Positions 10,186 through 22,049 of a stretch of 64,000 nt of DNA are shown here, one piece after another. Source of the DNA: Ancistrus triradiatus (Eukaryota; Chordata; Actinopteri; Siluriformes; Loricariidae); NCBI GenBank assembly GCA_025084515.1, contig JAJAGP010000435.1, forward strand, positions 248,001 to 312,000, read 5' to 3'. How positions within the stretch are numbered: position 1 is the first letter of the stretch; each line of letters begins with the position of its first letter. Under the pieces are notes generated by a model. That model ran no database searches. It saw nothing but the letters and a program-made list of their open reading frames with translations, and had not been told where the DNA came from. The translations under genes were made by a program, and so were the position numbers.

Positions 10186-11781
10186 CAGTGGGGCAAAAAA
10201 GTATTTAGTCAGCCACTGATTTTGCAAGTTCTCCTACTTAGAAAGATGAGAGAGGTCTGTAATTTTCATCATAGGTACACTTCAACTATGAGAGACAAAA
10301 TCAGAAAGAAAAAATCAGGAAATCACATTGTAGGACAATTAAAGAATTTCATTGTAAATCATGGTGGAAAATAAGTATTTGGTCACCCACAAACAAGCAA
10401 GACTTCTGGCTCTCACAAACCTGTAACTTCTTCATTACGAAGCTCATCTGTCCTCCACTCGTTACCTGTATTAATGGCACCGGTTTGACCTCATTATCTG
10501 TATAAGAGACACCTGTCCACAGCCTCAAACAGTCAGACTCCAAACTCAACCACGGCCAAGACCAAAGAGCTGTCGAAGGACAACAGGAAAAAAATTGTAG
10601 ACCTGCACCAGGCTAGGAAGAGTGAATCTACAATGGGCAAGCAGGTTGGTGTGAATAAATCAACTGTGGGATCAACTGTAAGGAAATGGAAGACATACAA
10701 GACCATTGATAATCTCCCTCAATTTGGGGCTCCACGCAAGATCTCATCCTGTGGGGTGAAAATGCCAGAACTACATGGAGGGACCTGATGAATGACCAGC
10801 AGAGAGCTGAGACCAAAGTAACAAAGGCTACCATCAGTAACGCACTACGACGAGAGGGACTCAGATCCTGCAGTGCCAGGCGTGTCCCCCTGCTTAAGCC
10901 AGTACATGTCCAGGCCTGTCTGAAGTTTGCCAGAGAGCATATGGATGGTCCAGAAGAGGACTGGGAGAATATCATGTGGTCAGATGAAACCAAAATAGAA
11001 CTTTTTGGTAAAAACTCAACTCGTCGTGTAGAGGGAGAAGAATGCCGAGTTGCATCCCAAGAACACCATACCTACTGTGAAGCATGGGGGTGGAAACATC
11101 ATGCTTTGGGGCTGTTTTTCTGCAAAGGGGACAGGACGACTGATCCGTGTTAAGAGAAGAATGAACAGGGCCATGATCATGAGATTTTAAGCCAAAACCT
11201 CCTTTCACCAGTGAGAGAATTAAAGATAGAACGTGGCTGGGGCTTCGAGCATGACAATGATCCCAAACACACCGCTCAGGCAACGAAGGAGCATTAAAAG
11301 CTTTTCAAGGTCCTGGAGTGGCCTAGCCAGTCTCCAGACCTCAACACCATAGAAAATTTGTGGAGGGAGTTGAAAGTCCGTGTTGCCCAGCGACAGCCCC
11401 AAAACATCACTGCTCTAGAGGAGATCTGCATGGAGGAATGGGCCATAATACCAGCTACAAGTGTGTGGCAAACCTGGTGAAACTTCATTACAGGCAACGT
11501 TTTGAACCTCTGTCATTGGCCAACAAAAGTTGTGTTACAAAGTATTGAGGTTGAACTTTTGTTATTGACCAAATACTTATTTCCCACCATGGTTTTTTAG
11601 ATGAAATTCTGTAAAAATCCTGCAATGGTGATTTCCTGGTTTTGTTCTCCTCCTCTCATTTTGTCTCTCATAGTTGAAAGTGGTACGCGGGGATGATGAA
11701 AATTACAACTCTCCTCCACCTTTCTAAGTAGTAGAACTTGCACAATCAGTGGCTACTAAATACTTTTTTTTTTTTTCACTG
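10186..11781 (+). mobile_element. Tc1-type transposon family A, copy 1
   Basis: A 1,596-bp element flanked by TA on both sides (10184-10185, 11782-11783). The ends are CAGTGGGGCAAAAAAGTATT and its slightly decayed complement. Subterminal matching stretches contain GAAAGATGAGAGAGG and CACTTCAACTATGAGAGACA. The same family occurs at 24119-25672 (minus), 41275-42444 and 49208-50746. This copy carries a single broken transposase and sits inside the ~366-bp AT-rich repeat. Confidence 0.95.
10552..11548 (+). pseudogene. Family-A Tc1 transposase, copy 1, broken
   Basis: The expected start ATG is ACG at 10552-10554. The N-terminal helix-turn-helix half reads in frame for about 65 codons (TKELSKDNRKKIVDLHQA, then GVNKSTVGSTVRKWK), then a deletion shifts the frame near 10765. 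A second stretch, 10788-11153, keeps SNALRREGLRSCSARRVPLL and the first catalytic Asp in MWSDETKIELFG (GAT at 10983-10985). The second Asp lies in EHDNDPKHT (GAC at 11253-11255). The Glu region near 11350 reads NTIENLW where NPIENLW is expected. The reading ends at VTKY and TGA at 11546-11548. Several frameshifts make it non-functional. Confidence 0.9.
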
Positions 11782-11783
11782 TA

Positions 11784-11990
11784 TGTGTGTGGTTTTGGCA
11801 TGTTACTAGTAGAGGCATATAATGCCCATAATATAAGCAAGGTCTATTTAAAAGATGTATTTAAACTCCCACAGTATGAATGATCTTAGGAAGCAACTTG
11901 CGTTATAAAGGGCATTATATCCCACAAACAAAAAATTTTGGTTTACAGATTAGGCAAAATGGCTGGAAAAAGTTTGGTGCTTATGAGGCA
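11784..11990. repeat. AT-rich repeat, continuation after Tc1 insertion
   Basis: CATATAATGCCCATAATAT and GCGTTATAAAGGGCATTATA words resume the AT-rich repeat interrupted at 10186. Non-coding. Confidence 0.5.
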
Positions 11991-13535
11991 TTACAATCAT
12001 TACAATGAAACCAGGCTGTGGTAGGAAGTCTTAGCCCTGCACTTTTAAAAAAAAAGAAAATCATCACCCAAAGGCCGAGAAGCAACACATTGTACTGAGA
12101 ACATCAACAGCATGGCTGCTATTATCTGATCTGTTTCCTAATGACTGTCATCAGACCATCATCGTCCAATTGTGTTAGCATAATCACAGATTTCTCACCG
12201 CGCAAAATCAAAGCAAATCAAAACTGTTTTGTTCGAGAGGCGTCGCACCACGCGAGGCTGGAGTCGCGTTCCGAGAGCTGGATCTCCAATAATGCAGCCC
12301 ACATCAATCATCGTGAAACCTAAACATGGGAAAATAAGCACCTCTCTCTCGCCCCTCTCCCTCTCGCTTTTAAACACTCGATCCAAGTCATTACGCGTTT
12401 TGGCATTCAGCGACCCTCCGCATCCTATTAACTTCTGCATACAACGGCCTAGGGAAGAAGCCCACCTAGAAAAATTCCCAGCCGATATGACGAGTCGCCC
12501 CGAAATAGGATCGAGTCATTAGATACGCAGTTATTCCGTACATAGAATAGCCATATGCATCGGTGTAATCTGCGTAATCGCGTTTCCTGTGTGGCTCGTA
12601 TTGAAATAATGAAACAGATTCCTGTGCAGAAATACAAACCAATAAAGCAGATGGTGCGTTATGGGTGAAATATGTTCAAATATTTAGTAAAAGCGCCGCA
12701 TTATTATAGCAGGAAGAGCAACTGTAGTTTTGAGTTTAAAAAAAATATCGTAATGACTTTTAGGTAAAGCTCTACATAATACAGCAGAATTAAAGCCCTG
12801 TGCAGGTAGATTCCAGTTCATTTTAGTAAGCATTATGCTTGTAAAATAAAATCATTTTACAGTTTATTTTAGCGGCTGGACTTTAGAGGAATACGAATGC
12901 AGAATAAAGATGGGTATTTGTAAAATCGGGCCAGCCGTAATTAGTGAAATTAAATTTCGCTTAAGGTGTAATTATTATATTATAATCTACAGCAGTGGTT
13001 CCCTAACCTCCTTTTGTACATAAGAATATTTTAAGCCCACCAATTCCAACTTTGACACACGCTTCCAAGTATTTGCTTCCAAACTCCACTAGAATTTGTT
13101 TTAAATTGTAATTCGTGCAACACTGCAACTTCTCATTGAACATCAAAAATAAAGTGACAAATCAGCTTTACAGTGAAATGATAAGTGCCCTGCATTATGA
13201 ATCTTTAATCTTTTGGCTCAAACATAATCGGGATAACAGTCCCTCAAGTTTAGGTAAGGGTCGCCGTTGTAGGGCACGATCCCCAACCAGTCGCCCTTGC
13301 CAAAGACACAGCCAATTATGTGTGCAACAACCATCTTGGTGCCACTGTGCCACCCAAATACCACAGAGAAGAAAAAACGTAGATATATTTATGCCTGTTT
13401 ATTGGAAACACCATTCAGTTTTGGTTCAATTTTGGGTTCGTTTCATTCAAACCTTCCTTTCATTAAACATTTCAGGAAACCATGAGGGACGGCTGCGGAA
13501 TGGTTTCATTAAGCACTAGAGAAAACAACTGTCTA
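11991..13535. other. No gene seen; low-copy sequence
   Basis: Mostly unique sequence of mixed composition. Overlapping frames at 12141-12522 and 13115-13519 encode no recognisable motif and share the locus with frames on other strands. 12180-12620 is CpG-containing and could hold a regulatory element, but nothing specific is visible. Confidence 0.35.
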
Positions 13536-13735
13536 ATCATTTCCCCCCAATGTTTTTAATCCACTTGCATTCTTAATATTTTAATATCACTTAATTAACG
13601 TTTGGCATGGCGCCTGACTCTTAATTAATGCCGGGCTAATAAACAATCTCCGAATTACAGATCTTTATGGCTGATTCTCACATTTTTATGCGCTCTTTAA
13701 TAATTACAGGACACACTCTTAAAGCTGAACACTCT
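13536..13735. other. Low-copy island, candidate conserved noncoding element
   Basis: Dense homeodomain-type words (CACTTAATTAACG, CTCTTAATTAATG, CTTTAATAATTACAG) set in balanced sequence with no copy elsewhere in the window. Consistent with an old conserved noncoding element; composition-based inference only. Confidence 0.3.
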
Positions 13736-14544
13736 GCACTCTTCTGAGGACATTTTATGATCTCAGACGGGTTCTGTTTCTATTCTAGGTCTAGACCGAG
13801 AGTTCGTTAAAAACACAGAATGCAAAAGAGTAATATTTGTGAAATCGGTCCCGTCGTCCCACTTCGCCGGAGCCGTTCTATTCTCACCCCATCTACCGAC
13901 TGGCCGTCTCTCCCGCTCTGTCCGCTGTCAGGCGTAATAACGTTTTTTATTGCGGCCACCAGATGAAATGAGAACGAACCTTGAGAAATATACTAGCATG
14001 TGTAAATGACACAAACTCGACTTGGCACGGTCCCAAATTCAATTACACACTCTCTGAGATTATGTGCCGGTGAGTTTTGAACCCACGGGTAGCGAGATCC
14101 TCGAGAGGAAGGCTAATATCAGCCGTGATGCTATATCAAAAAAGCATAGAGCACATAATGGTGGGGTATTTTATTTTTTAAAGTGTTTTTTTTATGTAGA
14201 TATTCAAGTTGATCTTCAGATATCCAGGTCTTGACACTCAAACTGTTTTATCTGGATGTGACTCGTTCTGGGAAACGAATATTTGTGTAGCCAAGAGAAC
14301 AGTAAGACTGTTATCCACCCATGTAATAATTTTAGAAACTCATTTGTGTTTGGCTTTAATTGTAGGGATCGACAGAGGCGTACAGTGCAGCCTGTTAAGG
14401 GACCAAAACTGGATTTGAGAAGTATCAAGTGTGCAAGAAATTGAGATCCATGCATGATGCGAGAGACTGCACTGACTTGTGAGAATGTTTGCCTTAAGCT
14501 TCTAATAAGTGTAAAAATCATTTTAGTAATCTTAACCCTTAATT

Positions 14545-14765
14545 CTCAACAAAGGTTTAGCCACCGGCTAAGTAAGTTATCCATAAGAGCCATAACAGTG
14601 GCTGGTATTTGAACTCATACTTCTGGTCAGTAGCTACAGAGCCACAACCAGCCAGAATACAAAATATTATCTCTATAATATTAGTCGCTTTTATCCAAAG
14701 CAGCTCACAACTAAGGCACGATACAAGCCGAGCAACTGAGGCTTAAGAGCTTTGCTTAAAAGATT
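14545..14765 (-). mobile_element. SINE fragments, decayed
   Basis: On the minus strand, a tRNA-like head (GTGGCTCTGTAGCTACTGAC with B-box-like AGTTCAAATACC) is next to a tail-like segment whose plus-strand reading GTCGCTTTTATCCAAAGCAG resembles the GGATA-stem tail of the SINEs at 9278 and 44076. The order of head and tail is scrambled relative to an intact SINE, so two fragments may be adjacent. Confidence 0.5.
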
Positions 14766-16070
14766 TTTGATATTAAGATAAAACCTCTCAAATTTCATTG
14801 AAGAACCTCCGCTAGCACCAAAACACAAAATGCAAATGCAAAGTAAAACAGGAAGGAGGCTCTTTAGAAGCGAACACACCGTCCACCATGCCGATATTTA
14901 CCCATACAAAACAAGCTCTCGGTTGCCATGACGAATCACACCTCTTCAGACCCTCGGTGTTCCGCGGAACAAGGAGATGAAAGGCTAATTTGGCGGTGAG
15001 GCAAACAAAACGCAGCGCTAATCAATGGAGCTTCTTCCTCCTCCAACCCCCCATCAGAAGAAAGAGCAGCGCCTCACGTCAGCACAGGACCTGCTGGACC
15101 AGAAAATAACGTTCGGTCCCCAAGAGTCCTTTAGCGCACAGGCTCAGATCGTCCCGTTTAATGCTTTGAGCTAAGCTAATTTGGATGAGAACACAGATGG
15201 AGGATAAAAAAAGAATGAACTGCTTAGTTTGGAGAGTTTACAAACTAAACTTTATCCTGAACGCAGCAGGATAAAGAAAGGCCATTAATGAAACCCTACA
15301 GACCAACACATTCTCAAGCTAGCAGCTCAAGTTCCTGAAGTTCACATTATTCTTGAAATTATTTTATATATTAGAAATAACACACACTTTACACTCCTGT
15401 GGCTAGGAGCTAAGAGCCAGAAACACAGGTTCAGCGGTGCCATTACAGGATCCTGTGACAGACTGGCGTTGCATCCAGAGGAGCCTGTTCACCTGCACCG
15501 TTTTTTTTTTCTGACGATATACGTAATACAATGAATTATTAAAGCTATTAAATTATTAAAGAATTAAAGCTTTGTATGGGACAGACTTACAGACATGGTC
15601 ATTTTGCAGGTGAAAATATGGAGCCCTGCTGCACATACCTTATTTAAAAAATGTATTTGCTTTAATAAATCTTGGACACGCCTTAATTTATTAAGAAGTC
15701 CGTCATCAGAGTGCTGTACAAAATAGTTTCAGCCACGCTCGCTGTTTAAGCTGCTCTCTCGCCGACTCATCTTGCTGCACGCTCGTTATTCTCTATGCTT
15801 GCTGGTTGTCATTTCTCTTCTGTGGGTCAATTATTAGCACCCCGACTCATCTCCCTGTGCTCTGATCATACTGACACTACTATTTCTCTGCTTTATGCAC
15901 CATAGGCTGCACTATTAGGCGTGCCATTTAAAATCTGTTTCAGCTAAGATACCTGGTAAGGTAACATATTGGTTAATTATATAGCATATTTGATGTGTAT
16001 TGTATTCCTGTTATTTAAAATATTATAATATCGAATTTAAAGCGGTTATGTCCTTTAGACCTGGTGTTTT
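14766..16070. other. No gene seen; candidate conserved block at 14960-15190
   Basis: 14960-15190 is low-copy, with words such as CAGCGCTAATCAATGG and GAGCTAAGCTAATTTGG, and looks like possible conserved noncoding DNA. The rest is ordinary AT-leaning sequence without repeats I recognise. Confidence 0.25.
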
Positions 16071-16074
16071 GAGC

Positions 16075-16635
16075 TTTTTTCGGACTAGGAGTAGCTCTGC
16101 ACTCTTTTTCCATCCTCCCACACCTTTGGGGGAAACTTTAACGAAGTTGCCTGTCAAAAGTTGCTACCAAAAATCAGTTTTCAGGGCAGCTCATTCAGGT
16201 TATTGAAATTACCTGCATGTACTTGAAAATGGATTCTGCCGTGTTTTACTCTTGCATGACTGGTGAAACCTTGCACATAATCTAGACCTGAATAACATTT
16301 CAGAAGTTTTATGAATTCTCCCCTGCACTTTTGTGCTCTACGGTGCACTTTAACCAGCCTGCATGTCAAAAATACGCCACTGAAAATCCATTTTCTGAAA
16401 AGATCATTCAGATTAATGAAATCACCTGCCTGCGTTTGAGCTCTACTTTCCAAAAATGTTCTGAAATCATGACTTCTTTTAAAGAAACACACAGTTATTC
16501 TGAAGCCTTTTACTTTTTCATGACTTTCCTGGTAAAATTTTGTGCATTTCCTTCCTCTGGTGTTCATTTTGCCACCTTGGAGTGCACTTTAACCAGCATT
16601 TGGTTGCCAGAAAATGCCACCGCAAACCCATAAGA
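16075..16635. repeat. Degenerate tandem repeat, three ~220-bp units
   Basis: A phrase like GTGCACTTTAACCAGC recurs near 16131, 16344 and 16581 (spacing about 213 and 237). Each is followed by a variant of GTCAAAAATACGCCACTGAA, then by CATTCAG-TTA-TGAAAT-ACCTGC in the first two units. Between them lie TTTTACT-TTGCATGACT-GT stretches, also repeated. The open frames here are readings through the repeat. Confidence 0.65.
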
Positions 16636-16639
16636 GGCA

Positions 16640-17235
16640 ACATGTTTATTTCCCTTCAGTGCAGTGAGGTGAATCAGAGTGGAATCTCGTTTTCAGCGCA
16701 ATTGAGCTGCATTCGGGCTCGTTTCGGTCCGCGCCCAAGTACGAAAGCCGAATTCTCACCTGCGTAAATTGCGCCGGGCGAGGAAATGCGCCAAGGTTCG
16801 ATTCAAATAGACTCCGGCGTGCATTAAAGGGCCTTTAGGTAATATACAAAATGCACTGCTTACAAAATGCTGAGCTGGAGTTACACACAGAGATTGAAAA
16901 GCAATCCCCTTTCAAAATAACCTGTTTCAAAGTCCCACATCTCCCAGTGCTATATCATCCCTCCAAAAACAGCCCGATAGCCAGTGACAGGGGCACCAGG
17001 GGCCGTCATTACCCAGACCCAGTTCATCTTTAATTCATGGCCGGCCTACATGACAGAGCTTGCACATGAAAGGGTGAATTTCCACATGAATTATTTCTTG
17101 GCCACTCTGCACGCCACCCGAGCTGCAAAGCAAGCCGTCGCCGTTTCCCAGTTTACTCCGTTCCGCTGCAGGGGTGCAGGACACGCCACTTGTGGCCGAC
17201 GCTCATCCTTAGTTGACGAACAATAGCACGTGTCA
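16640..17235. other. Low-copy island, candidate conserved noncoding element
   Basis: About 600 bases with no repeat, containing CATCTTTAATTCATGG, CCACATGAATTATTTC and GTGACAGGGGCACC. No open frame with splice signals is credible. The evenness of the sequence suggests constrained noncoding DNA. Inference only. Confidence 0.3.
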
Positions 17236-17541
17236 AACGGCGTCCAAAAGTCCAAATGGTGACGAGTGGAAAAGTGAGGAGTTTCAGTCTGATTCTGGAA
17301 ATAAACAGCATGACGTTTAAACCCCCCATGAAGCTCAGTTGGTCTTATGTTGCCTTTAAACAGAAAATCGACCTGTTTACATAATGTGTGCTGGGTTTAG
17401 AAAGAACTATCTCTCTGTATTATTAGAATTATAAAAGTTCATTAGTTTCTTATTGTCACATTAATATTATAGCCTAGGGCTATAATCAGGACTTCGTGAT
17501 TTTCTGTATTTAGCGTCAGTACAGTTACGCAGTAAACTGTT

Positions 17542-17996
17542 ACACTGAGTGTGTTTACATGCACTTAATAATCCATAATAACTGCAGAAAATCTGATTTT
17601 GTCCATAATCTGATCAACCAGTTTACATGCATTTGAGTAATCAGTTTTACATCGGATTTCTACTTTGCAACCAGCACTTTACTTCAAAATTGAATATTAA
17701 ATAATCAAATTATTTGATTACTCAGTTTTCTTTGCGAGTCCACAAAGTGTTTGATAGCCATTTCGCTGCCTTTAATTCAAGGGTTGCCAGATCCCACGAG
17801 GAAGAAAAAGTAACAGTCAACGGAAAAGAGGCCAAATAAAGCCAAGTCTATAGAACAGGCAGACCTGGCAACCCTGTCGGGTTAGGAAATCATGTAACTG
17901 GTATGCTGTATAGCTAAATGACCACTTGAATAATCAGATAACTGCAGAAATCAGACTATGATTGGATTATTAAGTACATGAAAACAGACTCGGTGT
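17542..17996. mobile_element. 455-bp inverted-repeat element (MITE E)
   Basis: The ends are inverted copies: left ACACTGAGTGTGTTTACATG then CACTTAATAATCC; the right end, complemented, reads ACACCGAGTCTGTTTTCATG then TACTTAATAATCC. The core has a second inverted pair, GGGTTGCCAG at 17781 and CTGGCAACCC ending at 17874. There is no transposase, so it is non-autonomous. Superfamily cannot be fixed because I see no clear target-site duplication. Partial copies are at 23968-24118 plus 25675-25745 (minus), 47608-47765 and 58716-58820. Confidence 0.75.
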
Positions 17997-18133
17997 CATC
18001 ACTAACAATCAGAGCAGTAAATCTACAACTCAGGAACCAGGTACGGATTTGTTCTATAGGAAATAACAGGACCCCGATATCCAAATATTTGTTTTATTTA
18101 AATCAACTCCTGAGAACAAGGTACATCCAAATA

Positions 18134-18600
18134 CAGTGGAACCTCAGAATTCAATCCATAAGGACAATGTTTGAGGTCGGAATCAAAATTCCCCATGCGG
18201 AGTAATGTAAATAGGATTAATACATTGCTGACCCCCAAATGATTGTTTTTACACCTATGTTCATATAATTAATGATTAAAAGCATGAATATAGCAAAGGA
18301 ACGGAATACAATAATGAGAATCAATAAATACATTAAATAATTGAAATATAAAGGCACGTCTTCTTACTGGGACAGCGGCGCCGAGACTGATAGACTGATA
18401 ATATACATCATATAATAAAAAAAATAATAATATAATATACATGATATGCCCATAATTGCACCCTAGTTTTTCTTCCAGCACCGACTGGACTGGAGTACAT
18501 ATATCGTCTTTGGAAGATCGCACCTTTGAGTGTTATATTTAGGGTGCCCATGTTCGAAGTCAGTATTTTGGTTCGAATTTGGGGGCGGAACAAGAAACAC
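18134..18600. mobile_element. Inverted-repeat DNA element, left end (family F)
   Basis: Starts after TA with CAGTGGAACCTCAGAATTC. The same terminal ~20 bases occur in reverse at 27621-27640 (GAATTCCGAGGTTCCACTG). That TA-flanked CAGTGGAACCTC end is a common DNA-transposon terminus in fish. Inside are words like TTCGAATTTGGG near 18575 that resemble the 27.5-kb copy. The right end is not clear, so the end coordinate is approximate. No transposase is present. Confidence 0.5.
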
Positions 18601-19639
18601 ACACTACATAAACACATTTTCATAGTTTGTGCCCTGATAAGCCTTAAACCTCATTCGAGTTCTTCATCCATCTGGCATGGCCATGTATCAACATGGTTTT
18701 GAACTGTTTATCAAGGCTCGCTCTTGCATCACGGAGCCGCTCTTGGCTGGGGAACGACTTTTAAAACCACTAAACAACTTTTTGATCAAAACAAGACAGC
18801 CTGGATGAGTCATCTGCCTCCTATATTGGAACTGCAGTCTGGCCGAACCCGTGCGACGTTTAAGACAGACCGGTGCAGATAAGGACAGATCCTGCTTGAT
18901 TAGCTTCATAAAAGGAAGAAGCTTGAAACAGAGGATCTCCAGAAGCCAGGTCAGATTGGGTGAGATCACCAGGCATCCTCTTTTTGTACAAAAAACTGCT
19001 GTGCTAAAATACGAAGAACGTCAGGGCCACGGTGCAGAGCGGAGAGGTTTAGAGCTTTCGCCTGGATGAATGTGACTGAATGTGTCTCACTTTTTCCTGG
19101 TTACACATAAACCTGAGACTGCTTACTTCACAAATCTCAGCCTTTAAATATCTTTAGCTTTGCATAATTAGATCATTTTCTGACATTAATATCACTTGCA
19201 TATTGTAAGCATTAGCGTAGAGACGTGTAAAGGAAGTTCACTGGGATCTAATAAGCATTTTATGTTCCATTACGATTTAATTGGTGACTTTTATATTTAT
19301 ATTAAGCTTACTTCAGTCTTTTGGTTGGTTCGTTCTGCCTTGTTGTTTCTATGGATACCTCGTACCTTTTAGCGAGCTGCTTGTCACCACGCTGGATGTC
19401 GAGACGGCGCACGTGGGCTGCGTCTCAAAGCGCACACTACTGTACTAAATAAAATACTTTAATTTATAGGATATGTAATAGGAACACCATCGTCTGGGGC
19501 TTAATTAGCCATTTTCATAGTAACAGATCGTTCACAGGGACACCTGGCATTTAATTTAGAATACGAATAACAATACACTGATTAAAATCAATACAGAGAG
19601 CTCTCACTGTCTGTTTGGGGTCGAGTCGGGCGTCACATA
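18601..19639. other. No gene seen
   Basis: Ordinary low-copy sequence. Frames at 18688-18969 and 18851-19069 overlap on opposite strands and have no family features. Confidence 0.35.
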
Positions 19640-19790
19640 CAGACACGACCAGCTGAGGGATGGGAAGCTGATTGGGGGATCATCCACAGGCTGATCTGCG
19701 ATAGACTGACCTTCCGTCCAGGTACTCTTATGTTGTCTGGGATGGGCATCCGACCCTCTGTGGCCACCGACCATAAAACATGAAAATAAA
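19640..19790 (+). mobile_element. DANA/Mermaid-type SINE, 3' body fragment
   Basis: Degenerate match to the SINE body phrase running from GATAGACTGACCTTCCGTCC through GGTACTCTTATGTTGTCTGG to GATGGGCATCCGACCCTCTG and a terminal ACATGAAAATAAAAT, the usual 3' region of this fish SINE. The tRNA-like head is missing. Confidence 0.5.
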
Positions 19791-20282
19791 ATAGCTAAAA
19801 TATTAAATTATGATGTTTTTTGTGTAGTTTTTCAAAGATTATTACTGTTAGTGTGCGCTGTTTTTTTGGAAAAAAATCTGAATGGCTGACACCAACACCA
19901 TGTTAAATATTGCTTTTATTGCTTATTTATGCACAAATAATATGCAAAAAATAAAAAATAAATGCACACTACAGATGGATGAAGTTTTAAATATCTTAAA
20001 AAATAATAAAATATTTCAGAAATATAATAATTAAAAATATTAAACATTTTATTTAGTTCTGTGCATGCACTATTGTCCTATATGCGACATGTAGGACATT
20101 CTATGAAAAAAATAAATAAGCAAAATAAAAAATAAAATGCATATAAAAAATTTGTTATACTCTTCATAATATTGCATTGTGTTGAATTTGGCATATATAT
20201 TTTAATGATTATATTTTCACTCAGTATGCTATCTCAAACAATATAGACTTATTAATTGGGTAAGTTTAATTCCTACATATAA
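19791..20282. other. AT-rich spacer
   Basis: Runs of A/T with many AATAAA and ATAAAT words. Nothing else is visible. Confidence 0.5.
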
Positions 20283-20440
20283 CACCCAGCCTACCCAAGG
20301 AAGCCAGGTCGCTTTTTGAGTCTTGGTCCTCCCGCATAACATTTAGAGTGTTCTTCCTTGCCACTGCCACCCTAGGTTTGCTCAGTTAGGGCTTTTGGCA
20401 AAGATAATTGTGTAGGAATTAATTGGATTTTGACTTTGAC
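20283..20440 (+). mobile_element. L2-clade LINE 3' tail, decayed
   Basis: Matches the L2 tail at 40110-40325: TTTTTGAGTCTTGGTCCTCC, TTCTTCCTTGCCACTGCCAC and CCTAGGTTTGCTCAGTTAGG, ending in TTTGACTTTGACTTTG. It has more substitutions and deletions than the copy at 150-378 and no coding part. Confidence 0.75.
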
Positions 20441-22049
20441 TTTGTAACTGAACCAGAGGTGGTATTAACACACAAAGTGCATATACAGGTTATGGGGGAC
20501 ACCCTGCACACGTGTTGTAACGTCAGAATGCAAAAAATTCAGATTTACATCCCATATCTCTAATGAAACCCGTCTCTGTGAATGAATCCCACATTTACAC
20601 ACAAACATCCCCGTTTCAGCGTACCGCCTGTTCACTGCTTTAGATTCTTAGTCAGTCCTTGCATCATGCACAAATCAGCTTGCAAACAGAGCTGTGGCAT
20701 TTGTAAGAGCAGTGTGTTGCTGCTGTCTCTCAGCAGGAAGACCAACAGCTGCCAGAGCTAGTAACACAAAACATCATGTTCAAACACAACAAAGACATGC
20801 AAGAACTGATGCTGCGCCTCAACCTAAAGTGCACTAGAGTACGAGTTATATGACATTATCACAAACACAAAGGATGTAAACTTAAAAATAAAGAAACGTT
20901 ACTGTACTGAATGATCTGTTTAAATGCAGATCTTCTCCAGTTGTAGCACCTGGCTTATCTCTATCATTATTCAATTATTAGGGCTGTAACGATATATCAG
21001 GACACGATGCATGGCAATGCCAAAATCTGTTTATTATTGCACCATTTAATGCAACTGCATTTTTGAACAGCATGCTCCCAGATGTATCTTATGTTCTCAG
21101 TGAGCTTTTTAAGATATTCACTGCAGTAATTTTTTTTAAGTTCTGATTTCTTTTGATGTCATTTTGTGGACATTTTGTGATCTTGTTATACAGTAAAAAC
21201 AAAACATTGTTCGTTCCCTAAGCAATAGGGTTCCTAACGGGCTCCTCCACCTCCAATATCCCCCGGGATTTAAGCAATCCCCGGTCCTATATCAGTGAAG
21301 GATCTACTTATACATCTACCATTTGCTCATATTGATGAGTATTGATCAGCTCATCAAATCAGATTACTCCATGAACAACTCTAAACCGTAACACGCTGCT
21401 AATGACGCTCCGGTGCTTCTGAGGAACATCCTCGTGTTGCATCTTAAATGTTTGCTGAAGAGCACTGCTTTTTGTTCCTAGCAGGTCTGGGAGAATAAGA
21501 GCCGCTTCAGATCACTCCCAGTAAAAGCTACGTCGTGCTAATGATTTGTCGTCAATACATGTTTTACATGGTTTGTTTACTTCTTTTGTCTAGATGCGAC
21601 TGTGCGTCATGCTCTGCGAAATATGCTGCTTATTTAACATCCTAAAAGCCTCATTCATGCATGTTGTTATGAGGAAATGCCATGGCGTAAAACGTCCCTG
21701 CTGTTTTAAGAGCTTAAACCAAGCTTAGACCAAAATGCTTCTAGGTTTCTTGCCGAACAATATCACTAACATCATGGAAAGGCAGGCTTTTCTGTTTCGT
21801 TTATTCCCGCTCTCATACAGAAACGCCATGCTTCTTCATTTGTGGTTTTCGAAAAAAAAAAAAGCGTTCTGCTACAGAAATACCTAAGTGTACTTAAAGT
21901 TAAGGAATGATGCCTCAGATCATTGAGGCTAGTTTACACATGATAGATATGTGATGTATTACAAATGCATTTCTAATGGGCTACAAAATCCAGGATCTTG
22001 TATTATTGTATCAGCAAAACATGAGAAATAGAGTGTACAAAAGGAATTC
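20441..22049. other. No gene seen; low-copy sequence
   Basis: Mixed sequence with no recognised repeats. 21370-21540 is balanced in composition and could be conserved noncoding DNA. I see no coding exon. Confidence 0.35.
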
